From Plectrocnemia conspersa (lineage: Eukaryota; Arthropoda; Insecta; Trichoptera; Polycentropodidae), in contig VTFK01000264.1 in assembly GCA_009617715.1 (NCBI GenBank), positions 372,001-436,000 on the forward strand: a stretch of DNA of 64,000 bases. The letters are read 5' to 3'. Shown one piece after another: positions 40,401 through 47,015 of this stretch (position 1 is the stretch's first letter; every line of letters starts with the position of its first letter). The position numbers and the translations under genes are program-made. The notes below the pieces were generated by a model. The model searched no databases, was not told the DNA's origin, and saw only the letters and a program-made list of their open reading frames with translations.

Positions 40401-43400
40401 ACTTATTTTCCCGTGGGTTATATTACAATAACGCTAAAAATACGAAAACATGTTAGAGCTGGTTTTGTTTTAAGAAAATACAGTATATCATTTAATGTAT
40501 TTATTTATTGCTTTTTTAAAATTTATTTATTTATAGCAAATAGTTTATTTTAAACATACCAAAAAATTAAAATTTTAAATTCAACACAAATAAAATAATA
40601 TAAAATATAATTTTGGTCGAGGATGAACCTATTTCCATTCAGGTAAACCGCTAAATTTATATTTCTGTGGATTGCCATAGAGGTATTATTATATGAATTC
40701 AAGCCTTAGCCGTACTTAGTTTTTATATAATACCTATCTACTCTTACTTACTCCGGTGATATATAATTTTCTAATTTATATAAAAATACAAAAACATTAA
40801 CTATTCATATTTTTGAACATCTACGCATTTCAAATTTTTAATCAACTTCACAACTAGTAAATTTATTTTTATTTAAAACTCATTGCTCTTATAATATATA
40901 AATATTTTATATTATCAACTATTTCTATATTATTATTTTATACGACTATTATTAGCTAATATGTCTTTAATAATAATAAAGTTAAATAAAACTATTTTTA
41001 AGCACCTTTTTATTGTACTATCTTATTTTTTATAAATAAATTAAAGTTTTGCCTGCAAAAATATCTATTTTACTTTTTTTACATTACTTATATAATTATT
41101 ATTTATATTAAACATTAATTGTTCTAAAATGTATATTTGTTGTAGCACCGTGAAATATCACTCTTTAGAATAAACATAATTTATTTTAATTTATTGCTTT
41201 ATATTTCTTAAATAATTATAAGACCATTTAAAAGTATTTAATTTCATTCATTAACATTATTGAAAAGGCTCTCCTGAAATCCAAGAATACTGCTGCAATG
41301 CACTTGCCTCGTTATAAAAAATATAAAATAAATTGTTTTCAACGTATCATTAAGTATGGAAAATTACGAAAGTGACTCCCATACATAAAAATAATAACAA
41401 AGTAATGATCATATCATTTGACTGTGTCGATTTTATCAGCACAAGTATGCTTCAAACCATATTAAAAGATACTTGTTAATTAACAGCACAGTTTTCGTGT
41501 ATCGAGATCAGTAGCAACTAATATTGTGACAACATATCTCTATATAGGCAATTTTTTAGAAGTAATCTACACTGATTTTACACAGGCTTTTAATAGAGTT
41601 TGTCATGCTTTAATTATTGAAGAAATGGATAATTTTGTGAATAATATAATATAATTCTGAATCATTGCTATATCAGGAAATCTTCAAGATTCTAATCTTT
41701 GCTCAGTTATGTTTGTTCTGTACTAATGATATAATAAAGTTACTTAAATGTACTTCATCGCACAGAAGTGGTAATAAATCAGGGTGTCCTATTTCAAGAG
41801 TATTAAAGATTCCATCTGCATTTTAACCCTTTGAGTAGTGAGTTAATTTATACACATTTGTTAATTTGTTAGTATATATCTGTGAGTAAATTTTACGTAT
41901 TTTTCCATAGTACTTACTGTTGTTATTTATTTATTATTATTTTATATTGCATTTATAGTAAATTATAGTTTTATTGCTTTTATTTATTTTACATATTTTT
42001 TTATATATTATTCGGCTTTTGTAAATGTTTTCATATCGATTCAGAGGCTCTCAATATTTTTTTTTAATAATTGGTATTATTTTATATTCGATTACTTATT
42101 ATTACTGTGAGTCATCATATATTGTAAACTAAATTCGTGTGTTAAAAATAATTGTAAACTGTGTAATTGATTATTGTTTTGACGCCAATCGCCGATTATT
42201 ATCTTTCTAGTACTGTAGGTATATGGCTTCATAATATGCTTGTGTAGTTGAAATGCGGAATGAAATGATGTCCGAGTTCAGTCAGTTTGCGTGTGTGGCG
42301 AAACTCGGACAGATCTGTCCTGGTGTCCGTCGGACATATCAGTGCGTGTTGCTTTGCGTCAAGCTGTTATGCCCTGCATATGTACTTAAATAAATAAATA
42401 ATTAAATATTATCTTTCGTATCTATTATATATGTGTTTCATAATATAGATATATACATAAAAAAAGACAGAAATTTGCACTAGTATCTTTCTGGTATTTA
42501 TGACTAAAGAGAGGTAGTTGTAAGGAAATCTATACAATTTTTTTATTTTCCTTACTACACTCATCACACGATTTAGGTGTAGGTGGTAGATACGTTCCAA
42601 AAAAATCACGTAAAGCACTACTTAATGTTTTTTTGAATAATAAAGTAAGCCAACAAAATCTTCAACGACACGCGTGCACTCCAAAAAGTATGCATGGTCA
42701 GTGGGAGAGATTTCAGATGTAGGTAGTAAGTCATTATTGTGCGTGGAAGCAAATATGTTTAATTTTAAGTATTTAAAAAAAATTAACTAAATCGATAGAT
42801 AAGTGTATGTTTTGTGTTTAGGTGTCTTGGGAGTCGGCCACGTTAGGTTTTTGGTATACTGAGCTTCTTGAAAGGGATACCCAATTCCGTCAGTGGATTA
42901 CCAATGGAAGGCCAAACGTTTTTTGGATGACTGGATTTTTCAATCCCCAGGGCTTTTTAACAGCGATGCGACAGGTAAAAATAGTTTAGATACATATATA
43001 ACTGTTATATATTATTTAACATAATTATTATTGCAGGAAGTGACAAGGGCTCACAAGGGCTGGGCGTTGGATTCAGTCGTTCTGCAAAATTTAATCACGC
43101 GTCACAACAAAGAAGATCTTCACGAAGGACCCCCCGAAGGCGTCTATGTTTCAGGCTTATTTTTAGAAGGTTAAACATTTTCAGTTTGCATTTTTTGTAA
43201 CACAGTGATATATATTAATTTTTTAATTTTAATTTAGGTGCCTCTTTGGACAGACGTAGTGGAAAATTGATCGAATCAAAACCGAAAGTTCTCTATGAAC
43301 AGATGTCGGTTATTTACATATACGCCATAAACACTACTGCCGGTAAAGATCCAAAATTATACGAGTGTCCCATTTACAGAAAACCACAAAGAACCGATTC

Positions 43401-43491
43401 AAAATATGTCGGTTCTATAGATTTTGAAACTGACAACAATCCAAGGCATTGGACATTGCGAGGCGTTGCGCTTTTGTGTGATATAAAATAA
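433..43491 (+). CDS. DNAH5: Axonemal dynein heavy chain, DNAH5/DNAH8 (outer-arm gamma) class, 5'-partial, 29 exons
   Basis: Motor ATPase of the outer dynein arm of cilia and sperm flagella. Exons read from splice sites and phase: 433-659, 921-1149, 1214-1413, 17360-17641, 17771-18028, 18089-18308, 18578-18777, 19391-19866, 19930-20141, 20942-21166, 21236-21408, 22099-22254, 22322-22532, 23116-23310, 23370-23666, 24828-24946, 25007-25368, 27203-28189, 31875-32367, 32848-34285, 34992-35240, 35302-36870, 36936-37104, 37336-37488, 37552-38527, 38655-38811, 42822-42974, 43037-43169, 43238-43491. They encode about 3,590 residues; vertebrate DNAH5 is about 4,600, so the N-terminal tail lies upstream. 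The four P-loops ([32 protein letters not shown]) and the C-terminal [14 protein letters not shown] fit the DNAH5/8 class rather than other axonemal chains; choosing between DNAH5 and DNAH8 is not meaningful for an invertebrate. All phases join except an apparent 2-nt loss in exon 5. The gene converges with the CUB gene downstream. Confidence 0.93.
1740..2395. repeat. Diverged duplication (two arms about 520 bp apart)
   Basis: Bases 1740-1860 and 2258-2395 share the order: TATTTTCA, GACATCTA-CGG, GAGCT-AAAA, TTGTGGCTCGCTAC or TATGGTTCACTAC, then ATAAAATAATAT or GAAATAATAT. They look like two aged copies of one repeat unit. The unit is not recognisable as a known element. Confidence 0.45.
3335..3371. 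repeat. Perfect palindrome, 17-bp arms, 3-nt spacer
   Basis: CTGTTCATGGATTAACA at 3335-3351 and its exact reverse complement at 3355-3371, spacer GAT. It abuts the hAT fragment. Confidence 0.9.
3370..3545 (+). mobile_element. hAT transposase C-terminal fragment
   Basis: The plus strand reads [20 protein letters not shown] and then [19 protein letters not shown], the hAT dimerisation motif (SSAE-x-E-RGFS-x-MN). It is interrupted upstream by stops and by a 17-bp-arm palindrome at 3335-3371. Only the C-terminal piece remains, so it is inactive. Confidence 0.65.
4374..5421 (-). mobile_element. Tigger/pogo deletion derivative with TIRs and TA duplication
   Basis: Left end CAGGCGGCCCTCGACTTTCG and right end (reversed) CAGGTGGCTCTCGTTTTTCG are flanked by TA at 4372-4373 and 5422-5423. 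On the minus strand 5341-5009 encodes the CENP-B-type helix-turn-helix ([20 protein letters not shown]). Further left, out of frame, are the first catalytic motif [11 protein letters not shown] near 4770 and a C-terminal Tigger-like tail ([12 protein letters not shown]). The central DDE part is lost. Transposase-dependent, non-autonomous. Confidence 0.8.
5009..5341 (-). pseudogene. Tigger transposase N-terminal fragment (CENP-B HTH)
   Basis: A 110-codon open frame reads [20 protein letters not shown], then [20 protein letters not shown] and [15 protein letters not shown]. This matches the pogo/Tigger DNA-binding half. The frame stops before the catalytic domain. Confidence 0.7.
5596..5680. 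repeat. Three tandem copies of a ~28-bp unit
   Basis: TACATACTTAGTATAAAA occurs three times, each followed by an A-rich stretch and GAGAA or a similar end. Unit spacing is about 28-31 bp. Confidence 0.8.
5713..6036 (+). other. Possible solo LTR
   Basis: The stretch begins TGTTATG, is GC-richer than its surroundings, has AATAAAG near 5987 followed by a T-run, and ends in ATTACA just before the Tigger element. The TG...CA ends and the late poly(A) signal resemble an LTR. No clear target duplication or primer site was found, so this is only a suggestion. Confidence 0.25.
6044..7709 (-). mobile_element. Jerky-like Tigger element, copy 1
   Basis: Ends CACCCATACCTCGCT are inverted repeats flanked by TA at 6042-6043 and 7710-7711. 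The minus strand encodes the DDE half of a Tigger transposase in pieces: 7544-7206 ([35 protein letters not shown]), 7209-6892 ([40 protein letters not shown]) and 6858-6535. The N-terminal helix-turn-helix is absent, and a small deletion breaks the frame near 7210-7265. Non-autonomous and inactive. A sister copy lies at 56046-57790 on the other strand. Confidence 0.88.
6535..7544 (-). pseudogene. Tigger transposase DDE domain, broken
   Basis: Three overlapping open pieces together cover the catalytic domain. First Asp is in FNVDETG, second in [10 protein letters not shown]. The order matches jerky/Tigger proteins of about 500 residues minus the first ~150. The segment for YLSENPRPLKGLNKNQLPV, seen in the sister copy, is damaged here. 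Confidence 0.8.
7741..7785. repeat. Perfect palindrome, 21-bp arms, 3-nt spacer
   Basis: CGCACCGCCCGTATGGTAAG plus T at 7741-7761 pairs exactly with 7765-7785; spacer CGC. It lies 30 bp outside the Tigger end and is unusually GC-rich for this intron. Confidence 0.9.
8181..8257. repeat. Two adjacent palindromes
   Basis: First: CATCGTATTACTAAG at 8181-8195 and its reverse complement at 8197-8211, one base between. Second: 22-bp arms at 8213-8234 and 8236-8257 with one mismatch and one base between. They sit at the 5' breakpoint of the Tc1/mariner relic. Confidence 0.88.
8245..9065 (+). mobile_element. Tc1/mariner-superfamily transposase relic
   Basis: Read with frameshifts, the plus strand gives [18 protein letters not shown] (N-terminal HTH), [43 protein letters not shown], then 8588-8938 [19 protein letters not shown] and [20 protein letters not shown], and finally [17 protein letters not shown]. 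This is the order of the insect Tc3-like/IS630 transposases in which GPYFFEN precedes the catalytic Asp. The QQDGA catalytic segment is lost. Open frame continues past the family end to about 9150 ([12 protein letters not shown]), unrecognised. Confidence 0.75.
9070..10690. other. Intronic stretch without recognisable gene
   Basis: Mixed composition. Short frames such as that at 9010-9150 on the plus strand and 10561-10319 on the minus strand match nothing I recognise. The GC-richer 9880-9980 could be a further transposon remnant. Confidence 0.4.
10695..10872. repeat. Dispersed repeat, copy A
   Basis: Shares GGAAAC-TTCT, CACTAAAG-TCT-GAAATC, CTTTTGAGAGCAA and GTTTCA-AT-GAC in the same order as 24090-24265. 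The two are diverged copies of one unnamed repeat, about 175 bp long, in different dynein introns. Confidence 0.65.
10890..11345 (-). mobile_element. Mariner relic, antisense
   Basis: Minus strand reads DVTTQK, then IDDR-like sequence near 11290, later [17 protein letters not shown] and PKK...[11 protein letters not shown] near 11120-10990. Mariner transposases have DDRR, HH-TPE-KEQSKQW and MATVFWD in this order. It has many stops and a broken frame. Confidence 0.65.
11440..11565 (-). mobile_element. Tc1-like transposase fragment, antisense
   Basis: The minus strand reads LPWPE-(1-nt shift)[10 protein letters not shown] followed by AFEESF. W-P-x-N-x-P-D-L-N-P-I-E-N is the third catalytic block of Tc1 transposases. 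Only this block is clear. Confidence 0.6.
11936..11967. repeat. Left half of the interrupted target palindrome plus target duplication
   Basis: GATTCGAAAAAGCATAGTCC followed by GTAAGGACTATG. The last 17 bp are the target-site duplication. With 15866-15878 removed from the far side of the element, it completes a perfect 40-bp palindrome. Confidence 0.85.
11968..12611 (-). other. R1-clade 3' UTR with a 27-base homopolymer
   Basis: Follows the ORF2 stop. On the element strand it carries a T27 run (12555-12581, A on the plus strand), then a moderate-GC stretch and a GC-rich terminal 270 bp. Short proline-rich frames on both strands have no family match. The 3' end, AAGTACC, meets the target duplication directly. 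Confidence 0.6.
12612..15807 (-). pseudogene. R1-clade ORF2: endonuclease-reverse transcriptase, frameshifted
   Basis: First part (15807-13687): AP-like endonuclease with [35 protein letters not shown] and [10 protein letters not shown], then the reverse transcriptase with [57 protein letters not shown] and [13 protein letters not shown]. Second part, in another frame (to 12612): [13 protein letters not shown] (catalytic YADD), thumb, and a C-terminal zinc knuckle [24 protein letters not shown]-x-A-W-W-P is a signature of the R1 clade. The frame breaks near 13730-13745, and the usual GPLLWN Trp is Arg. Together about 1,060 residues, close to the family's usual length. It would prime reverse transcription at a nicked target. 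Confidence 0.88.
15800..15848 (-). pseudogene. R1-clade ORF1 C-terminal remnant
   Basis: The minus strand reads [15 protein letters not shown] and a TAA that overlaps the ORF2 ATG in the sequence ATGGCTAA. The gag-like body is missing because the element is 5'-truncated at 15848. Short, so assigned mostly on position. Confidence 0.5.
15849..15878. repeat. Right half of the interrupted target palindrome plus target duplication
   Basis: AGTCCGTAAGGACTATG, the second target-duplication copy, followed by CTTTTTCGAATTA. The restored empty site reads TTCGAAAAAGCATAGTCC, GTAA, then the exact reverse complement of the first arm. Confidence 0.85.
15903..15927. repeat. Hairpin, 9-bp arms, 7-nt loop
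   Basis: TTCGAGTCT and AGACTCGAA are exact reverse complements around CGACAGT. It lies 24 bp from the palindrome and is followed by a T-rich run. GGTTCGAGTC inside it resembles a tRNA T arm, but no tRNA fold was found. Confidence 0.7.
15930..17359. other. Intronic stretch without recognisable gene
   Basis: A GC-richer block at 15950-16150 could be the remainder of the repeat that was the R1 target. Another at 16800-16960 may be a transposon end. No coding sequence supported before the exon at 17360. Confidence 0.4.
17360..21408 (+). CDS. DNAH5: Dynein exons 4-11: tail end and linker (DHC_N2)
   Basis: Eight exons resume the protein after a 15.9-kb intron. Landmarks in order: [110 protein letters not shown] and QRDIFDTL. 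These are the invariant linker motifs that swing during the power stroke. The stretch 19391-19866 is almost word-for-word conserved in this class. Exon 5 (17771-18028) carries the apparent frame break at about 17957-17961. Confidence 0.88.
17955..17963 (+). other. Apparent 2-nt deletion in dynein exon 5
   Basis: Upstream frame reads SSYYDIPWG and then goes out of frame. The downstream frame resumes at once with [22 protein letters not shown], the continuous family sequence. Between PW and VN the family has residue-Glu, which needs five bases more than the Trp codon plus GG present here allow; two are missing next to a GGGGAGG run. Exon length is 258 nt where 260 would fit the flanking splice phases. 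It could be an assembly error, a strain polymorphism or a genuine lesion; no other frame break was found in the 29 exons. Confidence 0.8.
18778..19390. other. Dynein intron with an unassigned GC-richer insert
   Basis: Bases 18800-19300 are richer in GC than the intron ends and hold a short frame (18897-19142) without recognised similarity. It may be a transposon remnant. Confidence 0.3.
21946..21986. repeat. Perfect palindrome, 18-bp arms, 5-nt spacer
   Basis: TGAGAGATAAGAGCATGC at 21946-21963 and its exact reverse complement at 21969-21986 inside the intron before the AAA1 P-loop exon. Confidence 0.9.
22099..23310 (+). CDS. DNAH5: Dynein exons 12-14: AAA1, the main ATPase site
   Basis: Exons 22099-22254, 22322-22532 and 23116-23310. 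The Walker A loop GPAGTGKT is at 22154-22177 and the Walker B CFDEFNR begins at 22371. [15 protein letters not shown] opens exon 14, followed by the [19 protein letters not shown] segment typical of AAA1. This is the site whose ATP hydrolysis drives the motor. The catalytic Lys/Thr and Asp/Glu residues are all present, so the site looks functional. Confidence 0.93.
23370..25368 (+). CDS. DNAH5: Dynein exons 15-17: AAA1/AAA2
   Basis: Exons 23370-23666, 24828-24946 and 25007-25368. They carry [18 protein letters not shown] and [19 protein letters not shown], the AAA2 Walker A GPTGAGKT at 24870-24893, then [37 protein letters not shown] and [23 protein letters not shown]2 binds ATP in dyneins and is thought not to hydrolyse it. 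The intron between exons 15 and 16 contains a dispersed repeat at 24090-24265. Confidence 0.93.
24090..24265. repeat. Dispersed repeat, copy B
   Basis: Same repeat as 10695-10872, in the intron between dynein exons 15 and 16. Coding potential not evident. Confidence 0.65.
25369..27202. other. 1.8-kb dynein intron
   Basis: CAGAGTTGGGCAAAC at 25563 looks like a hAT terminal sequence but no partner end was found. A CpG-rich stretch at 26265-26345 and a GC-richer block at 26800-27000 are unassigned. No exon supported. Confidence 0.35.
27203..28189 (+). CDS. DNAH5: Dynein exon 18: AAA3 P-loop exon
   Basis: A 987-nt exon. It opens with [16 protein letters not shown], has an acidic low-complexity stretch (about 27400-27475) in a region variable in the family, then the AAA3 Walker A GEQGTAKT at 27829-27852 and the Walker B region with [18 protein letters not shown]. 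It ends at GAMGQPG, split by a 3.7-kb intron from the following GGRNDIP. AAA3 regulates microtubule release in axonemal and cytoplasmic dyneins. Confidence 0.93.
28535..29007. mobile_element. Outer MITE with TA duplication
   Basis: TAGTCCGTCCAAGATGTTAA at the left and, reversed, TAGTCCGTCCGAGATATAAA at the right; the inverted match runs about 30 bp to CGCTCAT. TA flanks both ends (28533-28534, 29008-29009), as for Tc1/mariner-type MITEs. No coding capacity. Another MITE has inserted within it. Confidence 0.75.
28656..28965. mobile_element. Inner MITE nested in the outer one
   Basis: Ends GGGTGACCATACG and, reversed, GGGTGACCATGTG, flanked by TA at 28654-28655 and 28966-28967. 310 bp, AT-rich, no coding capacity. 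It interrupts the outer element, so it is the younger insertion. Confidence 0.7.
29010..31874. other. Long dynein intron, right part
   Basis: Contains short frames at 30041-30319 and 30917-31147 with no recognised family, and a GC-richer block at 29680-29760. Probably decayed repeats. The acceptor of dynein exon 19 ends it. Confidence 0.35.
31875..32367 (+). CDS. DNAH5: Dynein exon 19: AAA3 C-terminal half
   Basis: Starts with [20 protein letters not shown], which contains the AAA3 sensor/Arg segment, then [30 protein letters not shown] and FSDRFT. It ends in [14 protein letters not shown] sequence joined to RDAPEP in the next exon. The 2+491-nt phase structure matches both neighbours. Confidence 0.92.
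32848..34285 (+). CDS. DNAH5: Dynein exon 20: AAA4 and first stalk helix
   Basis: A 1,438-nt exon. AAA4 Walker A GVGGSGKQ is at 33086-33109, followed by [55 protein letters not shown] and then a Lys/Glu/Ala-rich coiled coil from about 33800 to 34130 (stalk CC1). The microtubule-binding domain begins with [20 protein letters not shown] and breaks after SWAESLK. The only donor that keeps the family sequence is AAG|gcatta, a GC donor, at 34286. Confidence 0.9.
34615..34835 (+). mobile_element. Jockey-like reverse transcriptase fragment
   Basis: The plus strand reads [19 protein letters not shown], then MLGFIL and [13 protein letters not shown] followed by a stop. This is the D-L-G-V-x-F-D...MLGFI...LY-x-A-LV-x-S-x-L-E-Y segment after the YADD box of jockey/CR1 elements. 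It forms most of the intron inside the dynein microtubule-binding domain. Confidence 0.65.
34706..34734. repeat. Short palindrome, 12-bp arms, 5-nt spacer
   Basis: CTCGGTTTTATC and GATAAAACCGAG around TTGAT, inside the reverse transcriptase fragment; the usual RN-x-x-DF segment is replaced there. Confidence 0.85.
34992..36870 (+). CDS. DNAH5: Dynein exons 21-22: microtubule-binding domain end, stalk CC2, AAA5
   Basis: Exon 34992-35240 resumes the microtubule-binding domain ([35 protein letters not shown]) and exon 35302-36870 continues through the second stalk helix ([20 protein letters not shown]). AAA5 follows: [81 protein letters not shown] and [18 protein letters not shown]. The end reads [11 protein letters not shown] and [16 protein letters not shown], which lead into AAA6. 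Confidence 0.92.
36936..38527 (+). CDS. DNAH5: Dynein exons 23-25: AAA6 and C-terminal region
   Basis: Exons 36936-37104, 37336-37488 and 37552-38527. Landmarks: [141 protein letters not shown] and [20 protein letters not shown]. Conservation with vertebrate DNAH5/8 is continuous here. Confidence 0.93.
38655..43491 (+). CDS. DNAH5: Dynein exons 26-29: C-terminal domain to stop
   Basis: Exons 38655-38811, 42822-42974, 43037-43169 and 43238-43491. [82 protein letters not shown] and [15 protein letters not shown] lead to the terminal [13 protein letters not shown] and the TAA at 43489-43491. The 4-kb intron between exons 26 and 27 is very AT-rich and holds transposon scraps. Confidence 0.92.
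39440..39670 (-). mobile_element. Mariner N-terminal relic, antisense
   Basis: The minus strand reads [25 protein letters not shown] and IHEM-type sequence then DDRR, matching mariner WxAxFKxGRTS-x-xDDPRxGRP...DDRR. It shares the DDRR-encoding stretch (GATCGTCGATT) with the relic at 10890-11345, so both probably belong to one family. Confidence 0.6.
41480..41830 (+). mobile_element. Jockey-like reverse transcriptase relic
   Basis: The plus strand gives [34 protein letters not shown], then [15 protein letters not shown] and TNDIIKLL. These match QHGF-x-x-GRS...Y-TDFSKAFDRVNH...GVPQGS-x-LGPLLF...INDI. Stops and frameshifts throughout; a dead fragment. Confidence 0.65.
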
Positions 43492-43527
43492 ATTTGAACA
43501 TATTACTCACAAAATTATTGTAGCTAA

Positions 43528-43533
43528 AATAAA
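43528..43533 (+). terminator. Poly(A) signal of the dynein gene
   Basis: AATAAA lies 37 nt after the dynein stop codon and is followed by a T-rich stretch. Its position fits a very short 3' UTR. The convergent CUB gene ends about 200 bp to the right. Confidence 0.7.
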
Positions 43534-43745
43534 GTTTTTTTTATGAATGGCTTTTATTACTTTAAATCAAACTAAAACGATGTATTTTTGTAACTAAAAC
43601 TCTTGTTTTATCTACAAAAAATCCATGTTTGTGTAAACTTGATAAACTATCTCCATTAGGAAAGAAAGTTTTTTGCTAGCAAACGAATCACATTTCATTA
43701 TTTACGCAAATAAATACAACGCAATCAATATAACAATGATATACC

Positions 43746-43751
43746 TTTATT
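43746..43751 (-). terminator. Poly(A) signal of the CUB gene
   Basis: AATAAA on the minus strand, about 110 nt after the stop codon at 43859. With the dynein signal at 43528-43533 it leaves the two convergent transcripts roughly 200 bp apart. Confidence 0.6.
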
Positions 43752-43858
43752 CAATAACACAAACAAGAAATATATTATTTAACATACAAAACTATTAATA
43801 TAAAAACGTACATAAAAATATTTATAAAATATGCAAATATGAAAAAATAACAACATAA

Positions 43859-46800
43859 TTAGCGCAAAGTGTTAGTGCAGGGCTGTTGCACGTAATTAAT
43901 ACAAAATCCTCTGTTTCCGATGTCATTTGGAGCTTCAACTCCATCTGTGTGGAAAAATAGCCTGAAAGGCTTCACAGTACCTGAAAGAGGTAGGCTTAAT
44001 ATGAATAAATCCAATGGTAAAAATCACAACATATAAAAAAATCGCTAGTAATATTATTCGACAAAATAAAATTTCGCTTTGTGTGATTCAACTAACTATT
44101 TATCTAATTCTAGCTGAAATAAATTAATACATTCTAACCACTGATCTCGAAAGTCAAAATCTAAATCGTTTTTTTTTATATGTAAGTCAATTGTGATTTG
44201 ACTAAATACTTTTTTTTGTTCAATTTATATTGATGCACATCTTGACTACACATTCCAAATTAAAAAAAATTGGGCCGCAAAATTAATGATGGCAGAATTT
44301 TTTAGCAAATAAATAATTTACACAAAATAGTATATTATATAAATTTATTTAAAAAAAATGTAGTATTTAATTGTCTTAACTATAATATATGCAAAAAATA
44401 AACATGCAAATTTTCATCATCCCTCGATTCAAAGATTAATATTTTAATTATTTTGTTAGTGAAAGTTTGACCATATGTCGGCTAGATCTTTCATCGTGGA
44501 TGTATAGTCGTTGGATCAAAATTCCGTGGAGCTTTTTTTTGTAGCACATAATCATTAGATAGTCGTAAATATCAAAGATGGTTTAAAAAAATTCAATCGG
44601 AAAATTACAGTATCAAGAAAAGTCCTGTAAATGGAACACCAGAAAAAATTTCCGATGATTTCCTGACTGCAGAAATGGAAGAAAATCGTACATAAACTAT
44701 GTCTGAGAAACAAAACTAGTCTGATTCAACAGTGCATAGACACAATCAAAAGATTCGGAAGGCTTGGAGACAACGTGTGGGCGTCTCACACAAAGTCAGA
44801 TAATCATTGTCTTGTACGAAGATTGTTGTACGACAACAATCTTCGTACAAGACAATGATTATCCAACGGTCAAGTAGCAAATCCTACCTAGAAACCAGGG
44901 CTGTGTATTACTAAACTTATATCTGCTTTTATTGTAATTAACTGGATCGATTTGCACGAGGTAAAAAATAATAATACTCCTTTCGAATACCATTTATTTC
45001 GATCTATGTAACACTTTATAGATTTCAGATGATATGAAAAGGAGGCTATCGGAATAGTTTGAAGCAAAGCCTTTTACGCTAAAGGAATTAAATAATATCA
45101 AGAAGTGTAAGGTTATATTTTTTTAATAACATTATGTTTTGAATCATTGAAATAAGCAAATAGTGTTTTTTTTTATTAATTAAAAATTAGTTACCTTATA
45201 TTATTTTCTTCTTAAATATCACAGTACAATATCATTTAACACAAATATAAAATATGTAACATTGTAATCCTTGTAAGCACATATAAAGTGCAGATTACGT
45301 AGCACAAGATGAAAAGTTAGTTATTGATCGTTTTTTCGGAAAGGCAAGAGTTATATTAAATTTGATATGTTGACAGACAGATATGAAAGGATTTAATATT
45401 ATCCTTTAAAATTCGTTTTCCGCTATTACATTTTATCAAAATGCTGTCAGTTTAGTAAACGAATACATTCATCGAAAAACATGGCTTTTAAGAAAAATCT
45501 TATCGGAATTTGCGCAAGAGACGTTAGTGAAAAGAGTCTGGAATTCAAGTAAAACTTAAGTTTAAATTCAGGAATATGCATTTGATATTTTCTAGCTCAA
45601 AGCATTCCATTCTTATGTTAAGTAGTAAACCACTTCACACATACTTCAAATAAACGTCAGATAGAAAGTTATTAAGTACTTTTGATAAAGAAAACTTTTG
45701 AGTTTCAATTATGCCTTTAGTATTGTTTTTCGAATGACCTACTTTAAAAATTGTATAATCATAAATATTGATATAAATAATAATAAACAAAATCGGATAA
45801 TTATTTAATTTATGATATTTGTAAAGCACAAAGGATTTGAGGTGAAAACAAGTTTTTACCTATTGTAGAAATATTTAAAATATTATTGTAAGAGCTAAAA
45901 GTTGTTTTAATGTTATTGTCGATAAATCTTTTGAAAGTGAATTAATAAAATGAATTATGCTTATCCAGTTATAACACATTAGGCTCACGCCTGTCTGATT
46001 AAAACCATCTAAAATTATTAAATATTTATGAAAAACCCGTAAACAATATAAAATAAGTCTATTATTGCTTACTAATATTTTTAAATCAGTTCAAACGCAA
46101 AGCATTAATTATCCAACAATAACATAATATGGACTTGCCCCACTATCAAAATCAACGGCTCATATGTCACTAGCTCGATTTTATTTTAATTATTCTTCAC
46201 GATATTCATCCGTGAGATTAAGAAAATCTATGAAAACCTAATCTGTTATTATTGATTAGAATTATAAAAATATAAATATAAAATAATTCTGATCTTTTAA
46301 AGACGGTATAAATTTTCTTAAAAGGTTTCTTCAGTATTTATCATAGACTATTTAAATTCGATAAAATAAATTCGATTCAAAAATCACAGTCAGTGGAGCA
46401 CTATCTTTATAAGTATAAAAGAAGCGTCAACATTTGGGCTAAAAATGTAAAACAATGAAATAATTGAAAAATATATGACAGATTTAAACACTAAATTAAT
46501 GTTGTGACTGTGATTTCTGAACAGATTTTATATCAAAATTTTCTACACAGCTACATTATGTTTCTATGTACCCTACAGACATTTTCTAAATATTTTTCAA
46601 AGTACACCGATTAATTTAAGGCAGTTTATTTGATCGTGTTTTAAAGCTATATATGTGACATCGAATATGTCAGTCTAGGAATCATTTAGCACACTCAATA
46701 AATACATTAATAATTCAAAAATGAAGCTTTCACACCTCATATATTTACGAAATAAATAAATATATACATAAAAGATATTACAATACTCACTGTATATAGT

Positions 46801-47015
46801 TGAAGCTTGAAGTGAAACTTCCGCAGCCAAAACTCCTCCACATATACGATCAGTACAGGATGGGGGCGCCGTTGGAGGGCGCCCTATGTTGGACACACAA
46901 GGTATAGACAACCAATCAGCTGGACAACTGTTGGGTGTGTTACTAGATCCGACCATGGCTGGTGTTGCTAGATTTGAGTTACCGGAAAGTGTAAAGCTGC
47001 GAGATCTGTTGACAC
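43859..47015 (-). CDS. CUB gene exons 8-9: second CUB domain and C-terminus
   Basis: Exon 8 (47015-46791) encodes RSRSFTLSGNSNLATPAM, SCPADWLSIPCVSN and DRICGGVLAAEV. Exon 9 (43980-43859) encodes TVKPFRLFFHTDGVEAPNDI and GNRGFCINYVQQPC, followed by TNTLR and TAA. The 2.8-kb intron between them contains a mariner relic with a long palindrome. Confidence 0.82.

Larger units (their letters stand above)
38812..42821. other. 4-kb AT-rich dynein intron
   Basis: Mostly very AT-rich and without coding signal from 39840 to 41400. It holds a mariner N-terminal scrap near 39440-39670 and a jockey-like relic near 41480-41830. A GC-richer block at 42230-42380 ends in a TAAA-rich run and may be a retroelement 3' end. 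Confidence 0.55.

Noticed and set aside
39840..41400. Search for exons in the AT-rich dynein intron
   Set aside because: Only low-complexity frames were found; the flanking peptides (PEKWKK / [10 protein letters not shown]) are contiguous in the family.
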